Source of the DNA: Corynebacterium halotolerans
GTDB taxonomy: Bacteria > Actinomycetota > Actinomycetes > Mycobacteriales > Mycobacteriaceae
Reading direction: 5' to 3'
Length of the DNA stretch: 64,000 nucleotides
Assembly: GCF_001056295.1 (NCBI RefSeq)
Contig: NZ_JVMD01000020.1
Span: forward strand, 62,001-126,000
Positions 45,696 to 52,970 of this stretch are shown in pieces; the first letter of the stretch is position 1; each line of letters opens with the position of its first letter. Under the pieces are notes generated by a model. The model was not told the DNA's origin. It did no database searches and saw only the letters and a program-made list of their open reading frames with translations. The position numbers were made by a program, and so were the translations under genes.

Positions 45696-48659
45696 ATGTC
45701 TTCCGGTTATCCCTGTCCTCGTCCGTCTGCGATCGAAGGCGACCTCACGTTCGGCTTCATCGATCGCGAAGCAAACGCCCAGCATCTCTACAACCCAAGG
45801 CTGATTAACAATCGTGCCGGTACGGAGATGCTTCGCACGATCAAGGACGAGCTTCGCCATGCCTCGTCGTTCACCTTCTCGGTCGCTTTCATCACCAGCC
45901 AGGCGATCGCCACGCTGAAACAAGCGTTGCTTGACTTCGAGGGACACGGGACGATCATCACGTCGGATTACCTCGACTTCAACGAGCCGGCGATGTTCGA
46001 AGAGCTGCTGCTCCTCGACAACATCGATGTACGTGTTTTGGACTCTTCCCAGGTTGGTTTTCACGCCAAGGGATACCTGTTTGAACACGCAGTCGGGATG
46101 ACCGCGATCATCGGTAGCTCCAACATGACCGCAAAGGCACTGCGCGAAAACGAAGAGTGGAATCTTCGCTTCTCGGCCGAGAACAACGGCGACATTGTTC
46201 ATCAGATCAAGGCCGGGATTGACAGACAGCTCGAGCTGAGCACCCCGCTGACCTCGGAGTGGATCGAGGATTATAGGACTCGGCGCCAGGTTCGAACGGT
46301 TGTGATTCCGGGGGACGACCACATCCCCGCGAGCACTCCGCCGGGAGCGGTGATCCAGCCGAACTTGATGCAGTCCGAAGCTCTTGAGGAACTGCGTGCA
46401 CTTCGCGACGCCGGTGAGCAACGTGGACTGATCATTTCAGCGACCGGTACTGGCAAGACCATCCTCGCTGCGCTTGCAGTCCGAGAGGCATCGCCAAAGA
46501 GGCTTCTTTTTCTCGTTCACCGCGAGCAGATCGTCAATAAGGCGATGGAGGAGTTCCAGAAGGTTCTCACCGATGCTTCAAGCGCCGACTTCGGAAAGTA
46601 CGTCGGCGCGACGAAACAGATCGACCGCAGGTACGTATTCGCGACGGTTCAGTCGCTGTCCAAAACTGATGCCCTCGACCGGATCCATGCTGACCACTTC
46701 GACTACATCATCATCGATGAAGTACACAGGGCCGCGGCTGAGACCTACACGAGGGTCATTGACCACTTCTCCCCCACGTTCCTGCTGGGGCTGACCGCCA
46801 CACCCGAACGCACCGATGGCGGCGATATCTACCAGCTGTTCGACTACAACGTCCCCTACGAGATCCGCCTCAATAAGGCTCTCGACTCACAGATGCTCGT
46901 TCCGTTCCACTACTTCGGCGTGACCGACTACGAAAAAGACGGAGAGACCATCACCGAGTCGAGTAACCTCGCCCAACTCGTTGCGCAAGAACGCGTCGAC
47001 CACATCGTAGAAAAGCTCACCACATACGGGCACGCCACGGGCGCGAAGGGGTTGATCTTCTGTTCCCGTGCTACGGAAGCTAAGGAGCTTTCGGATCTGT
47101 TGAACACTCGCACAGTCAACGGGCATCGACTTCGCACCGAGGCTCTTACCGGATCAGACTCAGCAGACCACCGCGAGCGCACTGTTCGGGCCCTCGAGAA
47201 CGGAGACCTCGACTACATCCTGACAATCGACATCTTCAACGAAGGTGTTGACATTCCGCGGTTGAATCAGATCGTTATGCTCCGCGCTACCCAATCCTCG
47301 ATCGTCTTCACCCAGCAGCTCGGCCGGGGTCTGCGAAAGGCGGATGGGAAAGACCATCTTCGCGTCATCGACTTCATCGGCAACTACAACAACAACTTCC
47401 TGATCCCAATCGCTCTCAACGGCGGTGACCGCGGCGACAAGGAGGAGATCAAGCCGATAATTCGGGGCGAAGCCGCACCGGGCAAGGAGCTGTCCGGCGT
47501 CTCAACGATCAACTTCGATGCGATTTCCGAGGCGCGTGTGCTCGAGTCGCTGCGCAAGGCGAAGCTTGACAACCTTGCCCGCTTGAAGAAGGAGATTCGT
47601 GAGCTGGAGATTCGCAACGGGTTCGTCCCCAAGTTGCTCGACTTCGCCACCGAGGGGACCTTTGACCCGGTCTTGATGGCTGCGGGTAAGAAAAACTACT
47701 GGTCACTCCTGAACCACACGAAGTTCCTGGACACCGCACCTACTGAAACCGAAGCTCTGTACTTGAACTTCCTGTCCCGCGAGCTCCTCAACGGCAAGCG
47801 GCCCCATGAACTTCTGATCATCAACGAACTGATCAAACGCGGCTCAATGACGTTGGGTGACGTCCGTAAGATGCTCGTCTCCGAGGGCACAACAGCGATC
47901 ATGGACGTAATCTGGTCTGCTCAACGTGTGTTGTCGCTAGAATTCTACACAGCGACCGAACGAAAGAACTACTCGAACATCCAGATCGCATCGCTCGACG
48001 GCGAAACTCTCGTCATCGATCCTGAGTTCCGACACCTGTACGACTCATCCTCCAAAGTTGATGCAGGGCGCGGCGAGATGTCATTCAAGGCGGCAGTCGA
48101 TGACATCATTGCGACAGGCCTCTATCTCGCTCGTCATCAACACAGCTGGAGCGGTGACTTCATCGTTGGTCGCCGTTACTCGCGTAAAGATTATTGCTGG
48201 CTCAACAACTGGGCGACGAACCAGTACAGCACGATTTACGGATACAAGGTCAATAGATCGACAGGCACGTGCCCCATTTTCGTTACCTACCACAAGGACG
48301 ATGAGATCTCCGACAGCACGAAGTACGGGGATAAGTTCATCGATAACCGCACATTCCACTGGTTCACGCGAAGCAAACGAACAATGGAAAGTGACGAAGT
48401 CGAAGCAATCGTGAAAAAAGAGACAGAGCTTCACCTGTTCGTCAAAAAGGACGACAAAGAGGCTAAGGACTTCTACTACCTCGGAAGCGTGACACCCACT
48501 GACGCGTACCAGGACAAGATGCCCACTGACAACGGGGCCTTTTTGGATGTCGTCCGCATGAACCTGAACCTCGAGTCCCCGATCGAGGCATCGCTGTACG
48601 AGTACTTGACCACCGATACCGCTCGAATCGCCATGGAAGGCGCCACAGCAGACAACTAG
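45696..48659 (+). CDS. PLD-nuclease / superfamily 2 helicase / DUF3427 fusion protein (candidate defence effector)
   Basis: A 987-residue three-part protein. Residues ~20-170 are a phospholipase-D-like nuclease domain with H123-x-K125 (FHAKGYLF) and GSSN (140-143). Residues ~220-560 are an SF2 helicase with Walker A SATGTGKT (248-255), DEVH (341-344), LTATPER and a QLGRGLRKADG motif VI. The remainder is a DUF3427 domain (YSRKDYCWLNNW, GYKV, CPIFVTYHK, LFVKKDDKEAKDFYYLG). This architecture recurs in bacterial defence islands and resembles restriction-type enzymes; activity here is inferred. GC is near 53-55% against ~70% around, with many AT-ending codons. It forms an operon with the Nudix gene. 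Confidence 0.88.
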   Translation: MSSGYPCPRPSAIEGDLTFGFIDREANAQHLYNPRLINNRAGTEMLRTIKDELRHASSFTFSVAFITSQAIATLKQALLDFEGHGTIITSDYLDFNEPAMFEELLLLDNIDVRVLDSSQVGFHAKGYLFEHAVGMTAIIGSSNMTAKALRENEEWNLRFSAENNGDIVHQIKAGIDRQLELSTPLTSEWIEDYRTRRQVRTVVIPGDDHIPASTPPGAVIQPNLMQSEALEELRALRDAGEQRGLIISATGTGKTILAALAVREASPKRLLFLVHREQIVNKAMEEFQKVLTDASSADFGKYVGATKQIDRRYVFATVQSLSKTDALDRIHADHFDYIIIDEVHRAAAETYTRVIDHFSPTFLLGLTATPERTDGGDIYQLFDYNVPYEIRLNKALDSQMLVPFHYFGVTDYEKDGETITESSNLAQLVAQERVDHIVEKLTTYGHATGAKGLIFCSRATEAKELSDLLNTRTVNGHRLRTEALTGSDSADHRERTVRALENGDLDYILTIDIFNEGVDIPRLNQIVMLRATQSSIVFTQQLGRGLRKADGKDHLRVIDFIGNYNNNFLIPIALNGGDRGDKEEIKPIIRGEAAPGKELSGVSTINFDAISEARVLESLRKAKLDNLARLKKEIRELEIRNGFVPKLLDFATEGTFDPVLMAAGKKNYWSLLNHTKFLDTAPTETEALYLNFLSRELLNGKRPHELLIINELIKRGSMTLGDVRKMLVSEGTTAIMDVIWSAQRVLSLEFYTATERKNYSNIQIASLDGETLVIDPEFRHLYDSSSKVDAGRGEMSFKAAVDDIIATGLYLARHQHSWSGDFIVGRRYSRKDYCWLNNWATNQYSTIYGYKVNRSTGTCPIFVTYHKDDEISDSTKYGDKFIDNRTFHWFTRSKRTMESDEVEAIVKKETELHLFVKKDDKEAKDFYYLGSVTPTDAYQDKMPTDNGAFLDVVRMNLNLESPIEASLYEYLTTDTARIAMEGATADN

Positions 48660-48685
48660 GACCCCACAGCCCGCCTACGCACACA

Positions 48686-48715
48686 TGTTCGATACCAATT
48701 CGAACACCCGTCCGA
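48686..48715. promoter_or_regulatory. LexA-like SOS box
   Basis: TCGAACACCCGTCCGA at 48700-48715 matches the mycobacterial/corynebacterial LexA consensus TCGAAMANNTGTTCGA except at two of the defined positions. TGTTCGA at 48686-48692 forms a second, perfect 7-bp inverted pairing with TCGAACA (48700-48706). The box overlaps the -35 region of the next gene. Confidence 0.65.
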
Positions 48716-48724
48716 GCCATGTTC

Positions 48725-48730
48725 TAGAGT
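48725..48730 (+). promoter_or_regulatory. -10 element TAGAGT of leaderless promoter
   Basis: TAGAGT, seven bases, then ATG at 48738. The LexA-like box lies just upstream, so LexA would block polymerase binding. Confidence 0.6.
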
Positions 48731-48737
48731 GCGGGCC

Positions 48738-49319
48738 ATGACGACGTCCTCGAATCATCCCGCCACCGACCAGCCCATTTCCTCCCCCGACAGCTCCAGC
48801 CCGGACGTGCATCAGCTCGCACTGCACGCCCCCACGCTCGCCGACCGCTACCGCTCCGCATGCGCCGACGAACTTGCGCTGGTGTCGACCTTCTACCGCC
48901 ACCCCGTGGCCGCACGCACCATCCGACCGGGCGCGCTCGACCACACCATCGCGCTGCCCGACTCCGACGGCGTCACGGCCACCATCCGCACCCGACGGGC
49001 ACGAGTACCCGCGGGCCTGGTCCGGGATTTATCGCTCCGCTACCCCGAATACCTCATGCTCGGCGACAATCCCGTCTATCTCTTCACGGTTGCGATCCGC
49101 GTCGGGCTTCACGACAACCACCCCACTCCCCTCGCCGGCCCCGTTCACGCCCGGGCGATCGCCGAAGCACTCCACGGCCGACACGATGCCGCCAACATCC
49201 ACCCCAACGGCACCGACCCCGCCAGCGGCGCATTCCGATTCAGTTGGATCGGCGACCGAGAGGGCCGGGTGTTCACCAGCCCACCCGAGCTGTTCAATCC
49301 ACGCACGCGAGCTGCATAA
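48738..49319 (+). CDS. Hypothetical protein, probably SOS-regulated
   Basis: A 193-residue protein I do not recognise. The first ~35 residues are Ser/Pro-rich and probably disordered. A mixed alpha/beta body follows (LADRYRSACADELALVSTFYRHPVAA, AARVPAGL-like turn, LSLRYPEYLMLGDNPVYLFTVAIRVGLHD). It has no signal peptide, membrane helix or cysteine-rich motif; the only Cys is in SACADE. Base composition is high-GC, unlike the helicase just upstream. The LexA-like box and leaderless promoter suggest DNA-damage induction. The GTG at 48729 lies within the -10 and is rejected. Confidence 0.7.
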   Translation: MTTSSNHPATDQPISSPDSSSPDVHQLALHAPTLADRYRSACADELALVSTFYRHPVAARTIRPGALDHTIALPDSDGVTATIRTRRARVPAGLVRDLSLRYPEYLMLGDNPVYLFTVAIRVGLHDNHPTPLAGPVHARAIAEALHGRHDAANIHPNGTDPASGAFRFSWIGDREGRVFTSPPELFNPRTRAA

Positions 49320-49385
49320 GCGATCGGGGCAATCGTCCAGCATCGCGCCGTGGCTCCGAGTACAAGATCTACGTGGTTGCGCGGG

Positions 49386-50333
49386 CTACGCCAATCCCGC
49401 CAACTCGTCGGCCTGCGCAAGCAGTTCCGCCGCCCAGAACTCTCGGCCCAACGGATTGGCCACGCCCGGGCGGCCCTCCTCCGGCTCGCACTCGAGCACG
49501 CCGGCGACCCACCGCTCCGGCCACGCCTCCGCTCCATGCACCGCGCCAAGCAACGCCCCCGCGATCGCACCGTTGGTGTCGGTGTCGCCGCCCATGCCTA
49601 TCGCGTCGACAAGCGCGTCGGCCGGGTCGTCGAAAAGCAGGAGCTGACGCACCGCGATGGACAGAGCCAGCAACACCCAGCCCATGTGTTCCTCGAAGTC
49701 GGAGACATCGCCCGTCCGGCCCGCCGCAATCGCCTGCGCGACAGACTGCTCGGAGGTCGCCGCCTCCATCGCATCGACGACCTCCTTCGGCGTGCCGCCG
49801 CGAATCGCCGTGACCAGGCCGACGACGAACACCGCGTTCGCATCGACGCAGACGGGATTGGGGTGGGTCAGCGCGCCATCCTCGCGGGCGAAATCCGCGG
49901 CGGCGCGAACGCCGACGTCCTCGCGGGCGCCGAAAACACCCAACGGCGAAACGCGCATCAACGCGCCATTGGCCTGAGAGTCCTCGTTGAGCCCGGCGCC
50001 GCCGAGCGCCTGCGCGCACGTCGCACCAATGTCGAAAGGCCCCGTCGAATACCAGTGGACGTAGCCCCGCCGCACATCATCCGCATCGAAGGTGCCGCGG
50101 CGCAGGAGGCTGCGGATGAGCATCATGGCCATCTGCGAATCGTCCGTCGGCTGGCCGGCGATGAGATTCCACGTGCCGCCGTCGGCAAGATCGCGCACCC
50201 CGTCCGGGTAACGCTCGGCGATCTCCTCCGCGGTCTCGAACTCCACGAGGCTGCCAAGCGAATCACCGATGAACTGGCCCAACAGGCACCCGCGGGCGCG
50301 GTCGCGCAGCAGCGCGGGATCGACGGAAGTCAT
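49386..50333 (-). CDS. ADP-ribosylglycohydrolase family protein (DraG-like)
   Basis: A 315-residue ADP-ribosylglycohydrolase. The metal-site motifs are in place: GCLLGQFIGDSLGSLVEF, TDDSQMAMML (TDD) and GGDTDTNGAIAGALLGAVHG (GGDTD). These enzymes remove ADP-ribose from proteins, DNA or small molecules with Mg2+. The ATG at 50333 follows TATTGT by seven bases (leaderless); an in-frame GTG at 50342 is rejected. It lies convergent to the SOS gene. A role in reversing ADP-ribosylation during stress or phage conflict is possible but unproven. Confidence 0.9.
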   Translation of the reverse strand: MTSVDPALLRDRARGCLLGQFIGDSLGSLVEFETAEEIAERYPDGVRDLADGGTWNLIAGQPTDDSQMAMMLIRSLLRRGTFDADDVRRGYVHWYSTGPFDIGATCAQALGGAGLNEDSQANGALMRVSPLGVFGAREDVGVRAAADFAREDGALTHPNPVCVDANAVFVVGLVTAIRGGTPKEVVDAMEAATSEQSVAQAIAAGRTGDVSDFEEHMGWVLLALSIAVRQLLLFDDPADALVDAIGMGGDTDTNGAIAGALLGAVHGAEAWPERWVAGVLECEPEEGRPGVANPLGREFWAAELLAQADELAGLA

Positions 50334-50340
50334 GGTCCCC

Positions 50341-50346
50341 ACAATA
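50341..50346 (-). promoter_or_regulatory. -10 element TATTGT of leaderless ADP-ribosylglycohydrolase gene
   Basis: Minus-strand TATTGT, seven bases, then ATG at 50333. Confidence 0.55.
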
Positions 50347-50378
50347 AGGAAAAGCGCGCTCCCGGAGCCGCGACGCGG

Positions 50379-50918
50379 TTACCGCGCCTCCACCGCACGA
50401 CGCTCCGACGGCGACAGCATCACCCACGCGGGACCGGTGAGGAACCAGAAAAGCAGCACGACGCCGATGCGCGGATGCCAATTCCGCAGCGCCATCGCTT
50501 CCGGACCACCGCCGGCCAACGCCACGCACACCTCGAGCACCACCGCCGCAATCCCCGCGGCAACGACCGCCCGGCCAAAATCCGCCCACTCCCGGCGCAG
50601 CTTCGAACCGGCGGCGGGGACGGGCACATGCTCGCCACGCACGCGGCGCCGGTAGGTCCGGTCCGCCCACGCGATCGCCCGCTTGCCGAACATCACCGAA
50701 TACCCCAGATACAGCGCCGCCAACCCGTGCGCCCATCCCGGCTGCCCGCCCGCGCGCAGATCGATGACCGTGAACGCCAGCAGCGCCACGTCGACCACCG
50801 GCGTCAGAGCCAGCAGCACGAGCCCCAACCGCGGCCGGCGCAGCGGATACCGCGCAACCAGCCCCAGTGCGATGAGCACCCAAAACCCGATTTCACAAGC
50901 GATGATCGCGTACACCAT
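50379..50918 (-). CDS. Membrane protein of unknown function
   Basis: A 179-residue protein with about five hydrophobic segments (IIACEIGFWVLIALGLVA, LGLVLLALTPVVDVALLAFTV, LAALYLGYSVMFG, VVAAGIAAVVLEVCVALAG, IGVVLLFWFLTGPAWVML). A basic cytoplasmic loop RTYRRRVRGEH lies between the third and fourth. It diverges from the TetR gene, so it is the likely regulatory target, perhaps in a small export or resistance function. No named family is recognised. Confidence 0.75.
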   Translation of the reverse strand: MVYAIIACEIGFWVLIALGLVARYPLRRPRLGLVLLALTPVVDVALLAFTVIDLRAGGQPGWAHGLAALYLGYSVMFGKRAIAWADRTYRRRVRGEHVPVPAAGSKLRREWADFGRAVVAAGIAAVVLEVCVALAGGGPEAMALRNWHPRIGVVLLFWFLTGPAWVMLSPSERRAVEAR

Positions 50919-50944
50919 GGCCGATCACTTCCCTTCCCAGCCTT

Positions 50945-50991
50945 TAGCACGGTCGTATTACTGCCGGACACTAGCACGACTGAGCTAGACT
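50945..50991 (+). promoter_or_regulatory. tetR promoter with repeated TAGCACG and -10 TAGACT
   Basis: TAGCACG occurs at 50945-50951 and 50972-50978, 27 bases apart, in the 79-base divergent gap. TAGACT (50986-50991) lies six bases before the ATG at 50998, indicating a leaderless tetR mRNA. The repeats could be the TetR operator. Confidence 0.45.
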
Positions 50992-50997
50992 TGCGCC

Positions 50998-51642
50998 ATG
51001 GCAGCATCCGGCACCTCCCGCCCCGCCCCTCGCAGGCGGCTCACCGCCGCCGAACGCTCCGAGCAGGCCCTCGCCGCCGCACGCCGCCTGATCCTCGCCG
51101 GCGGCATCGAGGCCGCGAGCGTCCGCAACGTCGCAGCCGAAGCCGGCATGGCCACCGGCTCGCTGCGCCACATCTTCCCGTCGCACGAATCGCTGTTCAT
51201 CGCCCTGATGAGCGACAACGCCGCCCGCGCCGCCACCCGCATCCAGGGCGTATTCGCCCGCGAGCTCGCCGCCGGAACCCCGGTTCGCGACACGTTCCTC
51301 GCGGTCTTGCGCGAGGTAATTCCGCTTGACGACGTCTCGCGCACCGACTTCGTCGTCCAGCTCGCCCTCATGACCGGCCACCCCGACAGCGCACCGATCC
51401 GAGAGGCCGTCGCCGATGCCGGGCGGCAGCTTGATGAGTTGTGCGCGGGCACCGTCGCAAAGCTGCGCCCGGACCTCGAACCGGACGGCGACATGACCGC
51501 CGAGCTGGTCACCGACCTGCGCGTCACCGTCGACGGGATCGCCCTGCGCTGCCTGGAGAATCCCGGGTTCGCGTCCGACGCCGGCCCCCACGGCGCCGAA
51601 GCAACGCTCGCCCGCGCGCTCGATCGCGTCGCCGAGGCATAA
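50998..51642 (+). CDS. TetR-family transcriptional regulator
   Basis: A 214-residue TetR protein. The N-terminal helix-turn-helix reads AARRLILAGGIEAASVRNVAAEAGMATGSLRHIFPSHESLF (residues ~24-63 in part). The C-terminal ligand domain is typical in length. LRHIFPSHE is close to the BetI/RutR-type variants. It probably represses the divergent membrane-protein gene and itself. It contains two GCTTNNCGACG copies, one encoding PLDDV with a rare CTT leucine codon. Confidence 0.9.
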   Translation: MAASGTSRPAPRRRLTAAERSEQALAAARRLILAGGIEAASVRNVAAEAGMATGSLRHIFPSHESLFIALMSDNAARAATRIQGVFARELAAGTPVRDTFLAVLREVIPLDDVSRTDFVVQLALMTGHPDSAPIREAVADAGRQLDELCAGTVAKLRPDLEPDGDMTAELVTDLRVTVDGIALRCLENPGFASDAGPHGAEATLARALDRVAEA

Positions 51643-51654
51643 CCGCCCGCTGCT

Positions 51655-51783
51655 CGTCACACCAGCCCCAACTTCCCGGGGGCGCGTTCATTTTGAAACA
51701 CCGCGAGGGCAAATCACCAGGAGTTTTCCGCCGCGACTGTTTCAAATCGAACGCGATCAACGGACGTTGGGGCTGGTGTGACG
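51655..51783. repeat. 129-bp long palindromic element
   Basis: Outer arms 51655-51672 and 51766-51783 are perfectly complementary (18 bp). Eleven bases inside, GCGTTC (51684-51689) pairs with GAACGC (51749-51754), and TTTGAAACA (51692-51700) pairs with TGTTTCAAA (51738-51746). The two sides have equal spacing and enclose a 37-base centre. It lies between convergent tetR and the acidic-protein gene. It could be a miniature mobile element, an RNA structure or an extended terminator. Confidence 0.85.
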
Positions 51784-51784
51784 A

Positions 51785-51819
51785 AAGCGGGGCACCGGCC
51801 CAAAGCCAGTGCCCCGCTT
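51785..51819 (-). terminator. Terminator-like hairpin for the acidic-tailed protein gene
   Basis: Perfect 11-bp arms AAGCGGGGCAC (51785-51795) and GTGCCCCGCTT (51809-51819) around 13 bases, 29 bases past the leftward gene's stop. Confidence 0.65.
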
Positions 51820-51848
51820 CGCTCCCGCCAACGCGGGGTTGGGGCCGT

Positions 51849-52829
51849 CTACGCCTCGTCGACGGTCACGCCCTCGTTCTTGTCCGACTCATCCGCGCCA
51901 TCATCGTCCGCGCCGCGGTCCGCATCGCTGCCGGCGCCGCGGTTACCACTCCGGTCGCCGCGGTCACCGTCCCGACCGGCGCCATCCCGGTCGTCCGCGT
52001 CGTCCTCGGCGGCGTCATCATCGTCGAAGTCATCTTCGTCGTTGTCGTCGTAGTCATCGTCATCGCCGTACTCGTCGTCATCGTCGTCCCAGTCGTCGTC
52101 CTGGTACGTGGAGTACAGGGTCTCGGCGAAGCCGTCCTCGACGGGCGCGAGCTGGTCCTCCCACTCCTCGGCCTTGTCGGCGGCGAGCGACAGGACGTCG
52201 AGAAGCTTGTCGAAGTCCTTGAACGACCCCAGGGTCAGCACCTCATTCCGCAGGCTCGCGGCGTCGGCGTAGAGGTCGGCGAACATCTTGCGGCGGTCGT
52301 CATCGGTCAGGATGGTCTCGGTGTCCGAATCCCAGAACTCCGCGATCGCCTGGTCCACGATGTCGTCCAGGTTCTCGTCCTGGGCGATGAACCGCACGTG
52401 CGCCACCGGGTCGTTGTCGTTCGCGGTGACCAGCACCTGCAGCAGCGACGCCTCCCCCACCTCGGCGGTGACCAGCGTCGCCTCCTCGGCGTCCTGCTCG
52501 AATTCCAGGTCCGACACGCGGTCGTCCTCGCCGTCGAGAAGCACGCGCAGCAGATTGACAACCCGGTCGGTGGCCACGTGGTGCGCCACCGCATCCACGG
52601 CGTCCTCCACCGAGAACACCACGGACACCAGCACGGCCTCGAAATCGTCGTCGTCCGAATCGACGTCGGCCGCCGCGACGTAGACCTCCGCGGCCGGCAG
52701 ATCGTCGTCGATGGTGACGAACTGGACCTCGAGATCCATGGTGATGGGCACGAACAGGGTGTCTCCGTTGACCCGGCTCTCGATGTCCTCGCGGTCCAGC
52801 GCCGCGGCAATCTGCTCGAAGAAGCTCAT
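51849..52829 (-). CDS. Hypothetical protein with an extreme acidic tail
   Basis: A 326-residue protein. The first ~235 residues are a mixed alpha/beta body starting MSFFEQIAAALDREDIESRV. Its short strands and YbjN-like opening are suggestive, but I cannot assign the family. The last ~90 residues are almost pure Asp/Glu/Gly/Arg (DDDWDDDDDEYGDDDDYDDN and on), so highly negative and disordered. The tail resembles DNA-mimic or chaperone tails but may just be a solubility element. ATG 52829 fits the start of the fold. No signal peptide. Confidence 0.75.
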   Translation of the reverse strand: MSFFEQIAAALDREDIESRVNGDTLFVPITMDLEVQFVTIDDDLPAAEVYVAAADVDSDDDDFEAVLVSVVFSVEDAVDAVAHHVATDRVVNLLRVLLDGEDDRVSDLEFEQDAEEATLVTAEVGEASLLQVLVTANDNDPVAHVRFIAQDENLDDIVDQAIAEFWDSDTETILTDDDRRKMFADLYADAASLRNEVLTLGSFKDFDKLLDVLSLAADKAEEWEDQLAPVEDGFAETLYSTYQDDDWDDDDDEYGDDDDYDDNDEDDFDDDDAAEDDADDRDGAGRDGDRGDRSGNRGAGSDADRGADDDGADESDKNEGVTVDEA

Positions 52830-52910
52830 GAATGGGACCCTTCCCTCAATCGACGGAGGCCATCGCCCGCTCACCGGTCGCGGCCCGCACGCCATCGTAG
52901 CGATAACGGG

Positions 52911-52970
52911 CCGGTCACGCCCCGGGCTCGGCCCCGGTCACGCCCCGGGCTCGGCCCCGGTCACGCGCCC
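52911..52970. repeat. 23-bp tandem repeat, about 2.4 copies
   Basis: Units CCGGTCACGCCCCGGGCTC... begin at 52911, 52934 and 52957 (third partial). The array runs into the last codons of the leftward FhuF-like gene (stop at 52961), so copy-number change could alter its C-terminus. Confidence 0.85.

Noticed and set aside
49103..49113. Another GCTTNNCGACG copy (GCTTCACGACA)
   Set aside because: The last base differs, so it was not counted.
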